Below are positions 1 to 8,800 of a stretch of DNA of 41,963 nt, piece after piece (positions within the stretch are counted from its first letter, which is position 1; every line of letters begins with the position of its first letter). The stretch spans positions 1 through 41,963 of the forward strand of contig DIRC01000005.1 in the NCBI GenBank assembly GCA_002427465.1, written 5' to 3'. A program made the position numbers and the translations under genes. The notes beneath the pieces were generated by a model. That model did no database searches. It was not told the origin of the DNA and saw only the letters and a program-made list of their open reading frames with translations. This stretch comes from Clostridiales bacterium UBA5446. GTDB taxonomy: Bacteria; Bacillota; Clostridia; Oscillospirales; Oscillospiraceae.

Positions 1-1734
1 ATGGAAATCATGGGGGACGGGCTGAAAAAAAGCTCTGGCGAGACCCTGAGAAGAATCCTCCAAACCCTGACCAAAAACACGTTCACAGGCGTTTTGACCG
101 GCATGCTGGTCACAGGCATTATCCAGGCGTCCTCCGCTACGATCGTCCTGACCGTGGGACTGATGGCCGCGGGGCTGCTGACCCTAAGGCAGACGGCGAG
201 CATCGTGATGGGCGCGAATATCGGTACGACGGTCACCGGGCAGATCATCCGGCTCATGGATCTGGAGGCTAACGGCAACGCCATCATTAATCTGTTTAAG
301 CCCTCGACCCTGGCGCCCCTGGCCCTGATTGCGGGCGTGGTGCTGCTGATGTTTTCCAAAAGGCTGGGGAAAAAGGGCATTGCAGAGATCATGGTTGGCT
401 TCGGAGTTCTGTTTTCGGGCCTGCTTATTATGACGGAAGCCGTTTCACCCCTGGCCGAATCGGAGTTTTTCCTCACGGTCATCACTAAGCTGTCGGTAAT
501 GCCGCTGCTTGGGATTATCAGCGGCATCGTCATCACGGTCATCGTGCAGAGCTCCTCCGCCGTGGTGGGTATGCTCCAGGCCCTGTCGTCCACGGGCGTT
601 TTAACCTTTGACCTCATTTATCCGCTGATTATGGGCATCAACATAGGCACCTGCATCGTTACCGCCGTACTCTGCTCCATAGATTCCTCCCGGGACGCGA
701 AACGCGTGGCGGTTATCCACATTCTATTCAACTGCATCGGGACGGTGATCTTCATGGCGGCTATGACCGCCCTGAACCGGATGGGCTTATTCGGGAGCCT
801 TTGGGGCAAGACTGTGAACAGCGGGGATATCGCAAACTTCCAGACGCTGTTCAATCTGATCACGGCCGCTCTGCTTATGCCCTTCACAGACGCCCTTGTC
901 AAGGCGTCCGAAATCCTGATCCGGCACGACGCCGCGGAGCAGGAGCGGGCCCAGGAGGCGGGGCTGCTGGATAAAAAGCTTCTGGTGTCCCCGGGTCTGG
1001 CCATGGCGGAAGCGGGGGCGGCTCTTTCCAAAATGGGCCGGCTGGCTTTGGAAAACCTCAGAATGAGCATGAAGCAGCTGTCATCCTACGAGCCGTCGGT
1101 GAGCGCCGTGATCAGCGACCGGGAGGACAGGCTGGATAACTTTGCGGACAGGTCGGATCACTTCCTCATCAGCCTGGCGCATCTTCTGGTAACAGACGAG
1201 CACAGCGCGCACATGAACCTGCTCATGCAGGCCGTGCCGGACTTTGAACGCATTGGCGACTACGCCACGAACATAGACGAGTTGGCGCAGCGGCTGAACA
1301 ACAGTAAAGTCTGTCTTTCCGAGAGGGCCAGAAAAGAGCTGGAAATCCTTTGCGAAGCCGTTGACGAAATTGTGACCATAACTGTGGACGCCTTCACCCG
1401 GGACGATAATGAGGCGGCCATGCAGGTGGAACCGCTGGAAGAGGTCATCGACGATATGGTCGTTACACTGAGGGACAGCCACACGGAGCGGCTGCGCTGC
1501 GGGGTATGCACGGTGAACGCCGGACTGGTGTTCATTGAGGTTCTGACATATATGGAGCGGGCCGCCGATCAATGTTCCAGCATTGCGCTTTTGATGCTTG
1601 CCCGGGACAATGAGGAGATCAGAGGCAACCATCACGCATATCTCAGAAACCTGCACAGCCAGGGCAACGAATTTTACTGCGCGGAGCTGGAGAGGCGCAG
1701 GGAGCAGTATCTCTCGCGGCTGAAATGCAGCTGA
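1..1734 (+). CDS. Na/Pi cotransporter family protein (NptA-like), 5' truncated by window edge
   Basis: Membrane transporter of the Na+-dependent phosphate cotransporter (NPT/PNaS) family fused to a C-terminal PhoU-like helical domain. The two inverted family repeats are visible: a QASSA signature at residues 42-46 and QSSSA at 183-187, each followed by an NIGT motif (MGANIGTT, MGINIGTC). Hydrophobic segments fill roughly residues 30-300, and a charged helical PhoU-like part follows from about 345 to 560. Family members normally begin with a further membrane helix ending in a MGDGL-like motif, and here MGDGL lies at residues 4-8. The first base of the window is therefore probably inside the gene, with about 20-40 residues missing. 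The gene stands alone on its strand and ends at a strong terminator. The family is clear; whether it imports phosphate or mainly controls it cannot be told from sequence. Confidence 0.9.
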   Translation: MEIMGDGLKKSSGETLRRILQTLTKNTFTGVLTGMLVTGIIQASSATIVLTVGLMAAGLLTLRQTASIVMGANIGTTVTGQIIRLMDLEANGNAIINLFKPSTLAPLALIAGVVLLMFSKRLGKKGIAEIMVGFGVLFSGLLIMTEAVSPLAESEFFLTVITKLSVMPLLGIISGIVITVIVQSSSAVVGMLQALSSTGVLTFDLIYPLIMGINIGTCIVTAVLCSIDSSRDAKRVAVIHILFNCIGTVIFMAAMTALNRMGLFGSLWGKTVNSGDIANFQTLFNLITAALLMPFTDALVKASEILIRHDAAEQERAQEAGLLDKKLLVSPGLAMAEAGAALSKMGRLALENLRMSMKQLSSYEPSVSAVISDREDRLDNFADRSDHFLISLAHLLVTDEHSAHMNLLMQAVPDFERIGDYATNIDELAQRLNNSKVCLSERARKELEILCEAVDEIVTITVDAFTRDDNEAAMQVEPLEEVIDDMVVTLRDSHTERLRCGVCTVNAGLVFIEVLTYMERAADQCSSIALLMLARDNEEIRGNHHAYLRNLHSQGNEFYCAELERRREQYLSRLKCS

Positions 1735-1778
1735 AATAAAAAACAGCCCGGACATATGTCCGGGCTGTTTTTTATTTC
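1733..1778. terminator. Bidirectional intrinsic terminator (46-bp perfect palindrome)
   Basis: The 46 bases are an exact inverted repeat centred on CATATG, with GC-rich arms (ACAGCCCGGA / TCCGGGCTGT) flanked by A runs on the left and T runs on the right. It starts within the stop codon of the transporter gene and ends 9 bases before the stop codon of the convergent minus-strand gene, so it can end both transcripts. Confidence 0.93.
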
Positions 1779-1786
1779 CGGGTCGC

Positions 1787-2284
1787 TTATTCCTGGGGAA
1801 GGTCGCCGGCGGGAGGAACTTCCGCAGGGGGCAGATCATCCGCGGCGGCCGCTTCTACGGGGGCCTCGGGAGCGGCTTCCACGATTTCAACCTGGATGCC
1901 ATCGTCAGCCATGTCTGCGGCAGATTCGTCGGACATGACCACGTCCTCAAAATCACATACGCCGCTGTCGCTGAGGGAAGACTTGAGGGCTGCCAGTTCG
2001 GCCTCCATGCTCATAATTTGGTCGTTGGCCAGAGAGACTTCGTCAAAAAGCTGGACGAAGAAATCGCCGGGGCTGCCGAGGTTTGTCTCATAATAGAGTT
2101 TTCCGATTTCAGCGAAGACCTTCTTGGTGTTTTCTTTTTCGGCGTTAATATCCATGGTCAGCTTTGCGATGCGAGTGAGGGATTTAGCCTTGTCTCCGGC
2201 GGTTGAGACCAGGTTTTTCGCCATGTCGGCGACTCCGTAGAAGGTGGATTTAAGGGATTCTTTGAAATTATCGTATTCAGACAT
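1787..2284 (-). CDS. Hypothetical protein, 165 aa, helical with acidic Ala/Pro-rich tail
   Basis: I do not recognise a named family. The N-terminal two thirds (residues 1-105) are rich in Lys, Glu, Ala and Leu and look like a long helical or coiled-coil protein with no signal peptide or membrane helix. The last 45 residues are acidic and Ala/Pro-rich (many Glu, Asp, Ala, Pro) and probably disordered. The start is the ATG at 2284, preceded by GGAGG about 8 bases upstream; a TTG 15 bases further up would sit inside that ribosome binding site. It is the last gene of the minus-strand run after lgt, 21 bases downstream of it. Small helical proteins of this style occur in Clostridia as uncharacterised proteins; no function is inferred. 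Confidence 0.8.
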   Translation of the reverse strand: MSEYDNFKESLKSTFYGVADMAKNLVSTAGDKAKSLTRIAKLTMDINAEKENTKKVFAEIGKLYYETNLGSPGDFFVQLFDEVSLANDQIMSMEAELAALKSSLSDSGVCDFEDVVMSDESAADMADDGIQVEIVEAAPEAPVEAAAADDLPPAEVPPAGDLPQE

Positions 2285-2305
2285 GATGTTTACCTCCAAC
2301 TGAAT

Positions 2306-3199
2306 TTATTCTTCTTCATCGGCTCCGGTATCGGCATCCGCAGGCGCGGCGGCGGATTCCCTGGCGCGATTAACGAACATTTCCGGGTGCTTTTTTCTGC
2401 TGTTGACCAGAAGAAGGACGGCGGCCGTCAGAGCAGACAGGGCGGCGACAAACTGGGATATGCGAATGCCGGTGCCGGTGATGTACAGGCTGTCCGTCCG
2501 CAGCCCCTCCACAAGCGTTCGGCCTATTCCATACCAAAGCACATACAGGATGAACGCCTGGCCGTCGTATTTCCTACGGCCCTTTTTTATCCAAAGGCTC
2601 AGCAAAATGAAGCCGGCCAGGTTCCACAGACTCTCATAAAGGAAAGTAGGGTGGACATATATTGTATCCTGCCCGGGTGAAGTGAGTCCCATGCGGCAGA
2701 AAACGTCTGTCTGTACGCCGAATGCCTCCCGGTTCATGAAGTTTCCCCAGCGCCCTACAATTTGGCCGATGATCAGGCCGAAACAGGCAAGGTCCAGGCT
2801 GGCTCCTATCGGCATCTTCTTTGACCGGCACCAGATGGCCGCAGTGATGATCCCGGCGATGATTCCGCCATATATGGCAAGGCCGCCCTCCCAGATCTTG
2901 AATATGTCCAGAAGGTTTCCGCTATAGTCTTTCCATTCAAAAAGAACGTAGTACAGTCTGGCCCCTATTATGCCGATGGGCAGCACCCAAAGGACAAGGT
3001 CATAGAGATTATCGGACGTCAGGCCGAAGCGGGGGGCGGCGTAGGAGCAGTAGGTTACGGCAAGAATGAAGCCGAAGGCGATTATTGCGCCGTACCAATA
3101 AAAGGTATGCCCGAAAAGCTCAAAGGAGGCGGGTGGGTTAATAGACCAGTCCCCCAGCATAGGGAAACTGATGGCGGCGTTGCGCATCATGGTAAACAT
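2306..3199 (-). CDS. lgt: Prolipoprotein diacylglyceryl transferase Lgt
   Basis: Integral membrane enzyme that moves the diacylglyceryl group of phosphatidylglycerol onto the lipobox cysteine of prelipoproteins, the first step of lipoprotein maturation. The 297-residue length is normal. Family landmarks seen are EGGLAIYGG near residue 102, GRWGNFMNRE near 148 (the conserved Asn/Arg/Glu signature region) and HPTFLYESLWN near 185, spread over about seven hydrophobic segments. The final 30 residues are an Ala/Asp/Glu-rich cytoplasmic tail. The ATG lies 6 bases after the stop codon of the upstream peptidase gene, whose last codons supply the AAAGGAT ribosome binding site, so the two are cotranscribed and probably coupled. 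Confidence 0.97.
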   Translation of the reverse strand: MFTMMRNAAISFPMLGDWSINPPASFELFGHTFYWYGAIIAFGFILAVTYCSYAAPRFGLTSDNLYDLVLWVLPIGIIGARLYYVLFEWKDYSGNLLDIFKIWEGGLAIYGGIIAGIITAAIWCRSKKMPIGASLDLACFGLIIGQIVGRWGNFMNREAFGVQTDVFCRMGLTSPGQDTIYVHPTFLYESLWNLAGFILLSLWIKKGRRKYDGQAFILYVLWYGIGRTLVEGLRTDSLYITGTGIRISQFVAALSALTAAVLLLVNSRKKHPEMFVNRARESAAAPADADTGADEEE

Positions 3200-3205
3200 T
3201 GCCGG

Positions 3206-4489
3206 TTATCCTTTCATATTCGCCGGGGTGATCACGGATAGGGCAATACGTTCCGGCGCAAGGTTTTCCGCGATATAGGCGGCGCATTCGTCGGCGCTGA
3301 TGTCCGACAACAGGGAGAAAGCGTCCAGCGGGCAGTAGCCGCCGAAATGGCCCCGGGCCAGGTTAAAACAGAGGTCCTCGAAAGATTCCAGGCCCCGCAG
3401 CCGCGACCCGTAGGCGGCTTTGCGCGCCCTGCCGAAGGCCGCCTCGTCCAGACCGCTTTTCACGACCCTTTCCACATCCGCGGCGAGACGGTCCCGCACC
3501 CTGCCGGGTTCCGCGCTTTCGCCGCCGGCGATGATCGCGGCGGTTCCGGCGGCATAATCCACGTCTGCGGAAAAATCGTTGGAAAGCAGGCCGTCGGCAT
3601 ACAGGCCCGTATAGAAGGGGGAGGACCGGCCCATGAGACAGCGCAGCGCCAGGGCGCCGACCAGCTCCTGCCGGTGCAGAGGCTCTCCGTTTTCCGCCGG
3701 GGTCAGCTTCGCGCCGAGCATAAACTGGGGTGCGGAAACCGCCATGGCCTTCTCGGTTCCCGGGCTTAGGGGAATCGGGCTTTCCGGCGGGCCGAAATCC
3801 GGCTCCGGAACAGGTAACTTCTCAGCCGGGAGGATTTCCCCGGCGATTGCGGCAATGCCGTCCGGATCGGGGCCGCCGGCCACGCAGAGGGTCATATTGG
3901 ATGGGGCGTAAAACGCCCTGTGGCAGTCATAAAGGGTTTTGTCGCTGATCCGGGCGATGCTCTCCACGGTGCCGATGACCGAATCCCGGATTGGGTTGTG
4001 GGCGTATAGGCAGCGCATCAGGCCCACATAAACGGCAAAGTAGGGGGAGTCCTCCGTCATACGGATTTCCTGGCCGATGATGCCCTGCTCCTTGGCGACG
4101 CTCTCCGGCGTAAAGTAAGGCGTGGAGACAAACGTCAGCAGTGTGCGGAGGTTCTCTTCAAATTTGCTGGTACTGCTAAAATGATAGGCGGTCATGCCGC
4201 TGGAGGTCCAGGCGTTGGGCGAAGCGCCGCTGGCCGACAGGAGGCTGAGGGCGTTTTCGCCGTTTGGCATGTCGAACATTTTATGCTCGAGAAAGTGAGC
4301 GACTCCCGCCGGGGTGTCTATGACCTGGTTTCCCAGAGTGAATCGGCGCATGGCCCCGCCGTAGTTTGCCGCAAACATGGCAAAGCTCCGTATGAAGCCG
4401 GGCTGAGGAAGGGCGAGGACGGTAAGCCCGTTTGAAAGGGTCTGCGTGTACAGGGTTTCCCCAATGTTCTCAAAAAAGCGGCTGGTCAT
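3206..4489 (-). CDS. M16 family zinc metallopeptidase, YmfH-like (catalytic member of a pair)
   Basis: Predicted zinc peptidase of the insulinase/pitrilysin clan. The inverted zinc motif HxxEH is present as HFLEH at about residues 64-68, and the distal Glu ligand region (KEQGIIGQEIRM) lies about 75 residues later, as the family requires. Two M16 half-domains make up the 427 residues. The ATG at 4489 overlaps the stop codon of the upstream paralogue in an ATGA junction, so this start is preferred over an in-frame one 42 bases upstream. The arrangement of a degenerate M16 gene followed by an active one, next to lipid or cell-envelope genes, matches the Bacillus ymfF-ymfH pair. The substrate is unknown. 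Family assignment is firm; heterodimer formation is inferred. Confidence 0.93.
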   Translation of the reverse strand: MTSRFFENIGETLYTQTLSNGLTVLALPQPGFIRSFAMFAANYGGAMRRFTLGNQVIDTPAGVAHFLEHKMFDMPNGENALSLLSASGASPNAWTSSGMTAYHFSSTSKFEENLRTLLTFVSTPYFTPESVAKEQGIIGQEIRMTEDSPYFAVYVGLMRCLYAHNPIRDSVIGTVESIARISDKTLYDCHRAFYAPSNMTLCVAGGPDPDGIAAIAGEILPAEKLPVPEPDFGPPESPIPLSPGTEKAMAVSAPQFMLGAKLTPAENGEPLHRQELVGALALRCLMGRSSPFYTGLYADGLLSNDFSADVDYAAGTAAIIAGGESAEPGRVRDRLAADVERVVKSGLDEAAFGRARKAAYGSRLRGLESFEDLCFNLARGHFGGYCPLDAFSLLSDISADECAAYIAENLAPERIALSVITPANMKG

Positions 4490-5772
4490 TCCGCGGCCTC
4501 CCTCCCTGTCAGAAAATACACCGCGTCGCATTCGACGCTGTTCGCTATGGCGACGATTTCTTCCCGGGTCACCGATTCGCAGAGCGCGGCCAGTTCATCC
4601 GGGGCGCAGTCCATGCCGCCGACATTGGCAGAAATCCAGTAGCTTTCCAGTTCGGCGGCGCTGTCCATGGCAGCCCTCAAATCCGATGCCACGCCGCGCC
4701 GGGCGGCGTCCAGTTCCCCGTCGGTAATCTCGCCGCGCTTTATCGCGTCCAGCTGGGCGAAGATTTCGGCTTTTGCCGCTTCGTATTGATCAAAGGCGAT
4801 TCCGCTGGTAACCAGCAGCAGGCCCTTGTGGACGTCCACAACCGAGGAGGCGTAATAGCACAGGGAGAGCCTTTCGCGCACATTCATAAAAAGCTTGGAG
4901 GTCACGCTTCCGCCGAAAACCGCGTTGAATACCCGAAGGGCTGCAATATCCGGCTCCGCCATGATTTCGCCCAGCCGCCAGCCTATGGACAGCTTGCCTT
5001 GGTTCACGTCCAGGCTTTCCGTGAAATATCTCGGCTCGGACTCCACGGCGTTCATGCGGATATCTGTGCCGATGTCGGGATTGATGTTCCCGCGCCGCAG
5101 AATGGAAAGGGTCTCCTTCACCGCGCTTTTGATCCTGTAGCCGTCGGAGCCGCCGCAATAAAAGACTTCCACAGGGGACGAGGCGAGAAGCTCATGATAG
5201 TGGCGTGTCAGCTTCTGGTAGCCGATAGCCTCGGCGCTGCTCTCGTCTCCCAGCCTCGAAACGGCGAAGTTTTCACAGGCGCACATGTTCTCGATCAGGC
5301 GTTGGATGGCATAGGTGTTTTTGTCATTGATCTGCCCGCGTATTTTCTCCAGCAGCTTCTGCTTTTCTCCGTCCACATACGGCGGGAGGAAAAGGCCGCC
5401 CCGCGTGTTTGGCGACAAAAGGATTTCCCCCGAGAGAGAAACGGCCTTCCTGAGCAGCTTTTCTCCGCCGGGAAGGTAATTGTCCCCCGGGAAGGAAGTA
5501 ATCAGGCCAACGGCCTGGATCTCGCCGAGGCGGCGCACGGCCGGGACGGCCGCGGCGCCATAAAGTTCATCCAGCTCGGCGGCGATGCTGTCCATATCCG
5601 GATATCTTGTCGTGCCGCGCCGCAGCACGCTGGGGATCACGGCGTTCATGGCGGCGCTCTCCCTGCAAAGCTGGCTCAGCAGGGTTATGCTGAGCATGTC
5701 GGTTTTAAATTTATCTGTGCGCAGGGCGGTGAGCCATACGCCGGGCATGATTTCCTCTCGCGTCCGCTCCAA
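4486..5772 (-). CDS. M16 family peptidase-like protein, YmfF-like, lacking the zinc motif
   Basis: About 428 residues with the M16 fold; the C-terminal half has the conserved FGGSVTSKLFMNVRERLSLCYYASS region typical of M16 C domains. At the place where the active paralogue has HFLEH, this protein reads LRRGTTRY, so the zinc ligands are missing and it is probably the non-catalytic partner of the gene it overlaps by 4 bases (ATGA). Two starts are possible: TTG at 5772, 7 bases after a strong AAAGGAGGG, or ATG at 5748 after GAGAGGA. The better ribosome binding site favours TTG. It is the first gene of the four-gene minus-strand run and has its own promoter in the 70-base gap upstream. Confidence 0.9.
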   Translation of the reverse strand: MERTREEIMPGVWLTALRTDKFKTDMLSITLLSQLCRESAAMNAVIPSVLRRGTTRYPDMDSIAAELDELYGAAAVPAVRRLGEIQAVGLITSFPGDNYLPGGEKLLRKAVSLSGEILLSPNTRGGLFLPPYVDGEKQKLLEKIRGQINDKNTYAIQRLIENMCACENFAVSRLGDESSAEAIGYQKLTRHYHELLASSPVEVFYCGGSDGYRIKSAVKETLSILRRGNINPDIGTDIRMNAVESEPRYFTESLDVNQGKLSIGWRLGEIMAEPDIAALRVFNAVFGGSVTSKLFMNVRERLSLCYYASSVVDVHKGLLLVTSGIAFDQYEAAKAEIFAQLDAIKRGEITDGELDAARRGVASDLRAAMDSAAELESYWISANVGGMDCAPDELAALCESVTREEIVAIANSVECDAVYFLTGREAAE

Positions 5773-5810
5773 TCAGGGCCCTCCTTTAGTGGTGCTTCGT
5801 AATTTTGCTT

Positions 5811-5842
5811 ATTATAACATAGAACTTTCCAGTTAAGGTAAA
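5811..5842 (-). promoter_or_regulatory. Probable promoter of the M16-M16-lgt run
   Basis: On the minus strand a perfect TATAAT -10 box lies at 5816-5811, about 40 bases before the TTG start. No good -35 box lies 16-18 bases upstream (the best is ACCTTA with a 17-base spacer), so only the -10 element is well supported. It sits in the short gap after the glucan synthase stop codon. Confidence 0.5.
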
Positions 5843-8800
5843 TTATTTGTGAATTTCCCGCCCGTTTTCCGGAGAATCGCCGCCGCCGGCTTTGACGGTG
5901 TGCTCGATGCCGCTGCCGTCGGTCCAGACCGCTTCGAAACCGCTCCAGCCCTCCGGGATTCTGGGTGAAGCCGATAGCTTCCCGCCGGAGAGACGCAGGC
6001 CCAGCAGATCCTCGGCGACGACGCGGAAATACCAGGCGGAGGAGCCGGTGTACCAGCTCCAGCCCGCCTCGCCGTATCTGTCGGGGTTGGCATATACGTC
6101 GGCAGCGAGGACAAATGGCTCCGCGCCGTAAGCTGCCCCGGAGCGGGGCAGCAGCGCCCGCAGAAGGGCGTACCCATCCTCGGTGCGGCCTTCCCGCAGG
6201 CAGGCGGAGGCCAGCCAGATCGCCCCGTGGGTATACTGGCCGCCGTTTTCACGAAAACCCGGGCCATAGCTTTTGATATAGCCGGGATTTTCGGTTCCGT
6301 CGCCGAAGGGCGGTGTGAAGAGCCTGACGGGCCCGTCGGCACGGTCGAAAAGGATGGAAAGCGCGGAATCCAGGGCTTTGGAGCGCCTTCCGCGGGAGGA
6401 TTCGGCGCAGAACACCGACCAGCTCTGGGCGATGGAATCGATTTGGCAGCCCTTTGAATCTCTGGCGCCCAGGGGGGAGCCGTCGTCGTAGTATCCGCGA
6501 AGGTACCAATCGCCGTCCCAGGCCCTGTCCGCGGCCCTGCCGAAGCGCAAAGCGGCGGAAAGGGCTGCGGCAGCTTCGTCTTTTCTGCCCTGTTTTTCAA
6601 GCAGCTGGGCAAAGCGCCGGGAGGTGTGGACCAAAAACCAGGTGAGCCAGACGCTTTCCCCCCTGCCCTTTTCCCCCACGACGTCCATGCCGTCGTTCCA
6701 GTCCCCGCCGCCGATCAGCAGAAGCCCGTGGTCGCCCGTGCCGCGGCTCACGGCCATGGCCAGCGCCCGGGAGGCGTGAAGAAGGACACTTTCGCAGGTT
6801 TGGGAGACGCCGGGCGATTCGTAGCGGCTCTGCTCATCCCGGCCCAGCAGCGGCGAAACGAGGTAATGGGCAGTCTCGGAGAGGAGAGCCTCGTCCCCGG
6901 TTTTTTCCACATATTCACAGACGGCCCAGGGAAGCCAAAGAAGATCGTCCGAGCAGCGGGTGCGGACGCCCTTGTCCCCGCCGTGCTGGGGATGCCACCA
7001 GTGCATGACGTCGCCCTCCTGATATTGGTGCGCGCAGGCGTCAATTATACGGCGGCGGGCAAAGGCCGGATCAATCATGATCATATTCACCGCGTCCTGA
7101 AGCTGGTCGCGGAAGCCAAAGGCGCCGCCGCTCTGATAGACGGAGCACCGCCCCAGAAGCCTGCAAGCCACGGACTGATACGCCGCCCAGCCGTTCATAT
7201 AACGATCCAGCTCCGGATCGGGGGTGCGGATGCGCAGACGCCCGGTCAGCCCGGCCCAGTATTCCCGGACGCGCCTGAGGGCCGCCATTGCCGACTCCGG
7301 CTCAGCCAGGGCCCGCAGGTTCTCAAGGTCGGAGCAGCCGCAGACGATCACAAGGGTATCCGCACGGGGGATCACGGCGCCGAAGCAGGGCAGCAGCCCC
7401 GCCCCGCAGGCGCCGTTGGTCTCCCCCCGCTGCCACGCGGCGAGATCGCAGGTGACGCCCGAGGGGGGAGCAGAAAAAACCGCTGTAAACGCCTCCTCCG
7501 GATAGGGCGAGCGGGCGTTGAGCGCGGTGAAGGTGTTGTTCGAGTAGTCTGTGATTACCGTTTTGGCGTCTCTATCGTCTCCAGAGAGCAGCAATTCCGC
7601 CCGCCAATAGACCTCCGACGGCGCGCCCTCGACGATCAAAACCCGGGCGGCCAGATCCATGGGTAAAAAAGCGGTGGTTTTTACCATCGCGCCGCCGATA
7701 TTTTTTTCCCATACCGCCGTGCCGAAACCGAAGGAGACGCGGCATTCATACCCGTCCTCGGCGGCGAAAAGACTTACGCGGCCGCCCTCGTGAAGCACCG
7801 CCAGGGTTTCGGGGCCGGAGGCGGCGTAAGGGTCGTTCAGCCAGGGGGTTATCCGGCACTCCCGCGCGTTCTGATACCACATGTTTCCCGTGCCGGCGTC
7901 CGTGGCGATAAAACCGAAGGTTCTGCCTGCAAGCAGATTTGACCAGGCCCTGGGGGGCAGAAACCGGGAGACCTGAAATTCAAACGTTCCGTCGGGCAGC
8001 CAGCGGTGCGCCACATCCCCTCCGGTTCTGACCGGCGGGATGGGCGGGAAGGCTTTTCCGGCCTCATGCCGGCGCGGCTGGTCCGGCGCGGAAAGATCGA
8101 TCATCACGGCGGCGTTCTTCCCAATCGCCTGTGCGCCCTGATTGGAATCGACGGTATAGACCCCCCCGGAGGCGCCATAGACGGATTCCAGCCCCAGCTT
8201 GGAAAGGGCGTCCGATACGGCGCGGCTGGTGGTGCGCAGATAATCCCCGCCATCCTTGGTGAGAAAAATCAGGTCGCTTTTCAGACCGTAGGTGCGCAGC
8301 AGCGCATGTCTGCGGATCAGGTCCCGGGCGGCCGGAAGCTGCTCGTCGGAGCCGATTTCCGCGGCGATGATCGGCAGGTCGCCGGAAATTCCCAGCCGCC
8401 ACAGGGAGTCCCGCCCCTCGGTGACAGGGCCGCGAACCCGTGCAAACGCAAGTGCCGAGACCATGCCCATAGCCGCGGCGGCGTCCTTTGCGGTCATGCC
8501 GTAAAGGGCGGCGCAGGCCAAGGAAAGGTCGGCAAAGTCCGACGCGCCCATACCCAGGGTATGCTGGGCGGCGGAAAAGACGTTTTCGGAAGAAGCGCCG
8601 AAACTGAGGGCGAAGCGCACGGCAAAAACGCCGCCGGCGGGCAGCGTCACCGGCACAGAGGCCCGGACAAGGGGCGCGGACAGCCAGCCCAACGGAGCAC
8701 CTCCGTAATTGGCTGAAGCCGTCATGGGCTGATCGCAGGCCAGACAGAGCCAGGCGCCGGGAAGGCCCGCCCTGGGCAAGCGGCGGATAAGCAGCGCGCC

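Noticed and set aside
4432..5802. Open frame of about 456 codons antisense to the M16 genes
   Set aside because: Low-complexity His/Gly/Gln-rich translation typical of an antisense shadow; the opposite strand encodes a clear M16 pair.
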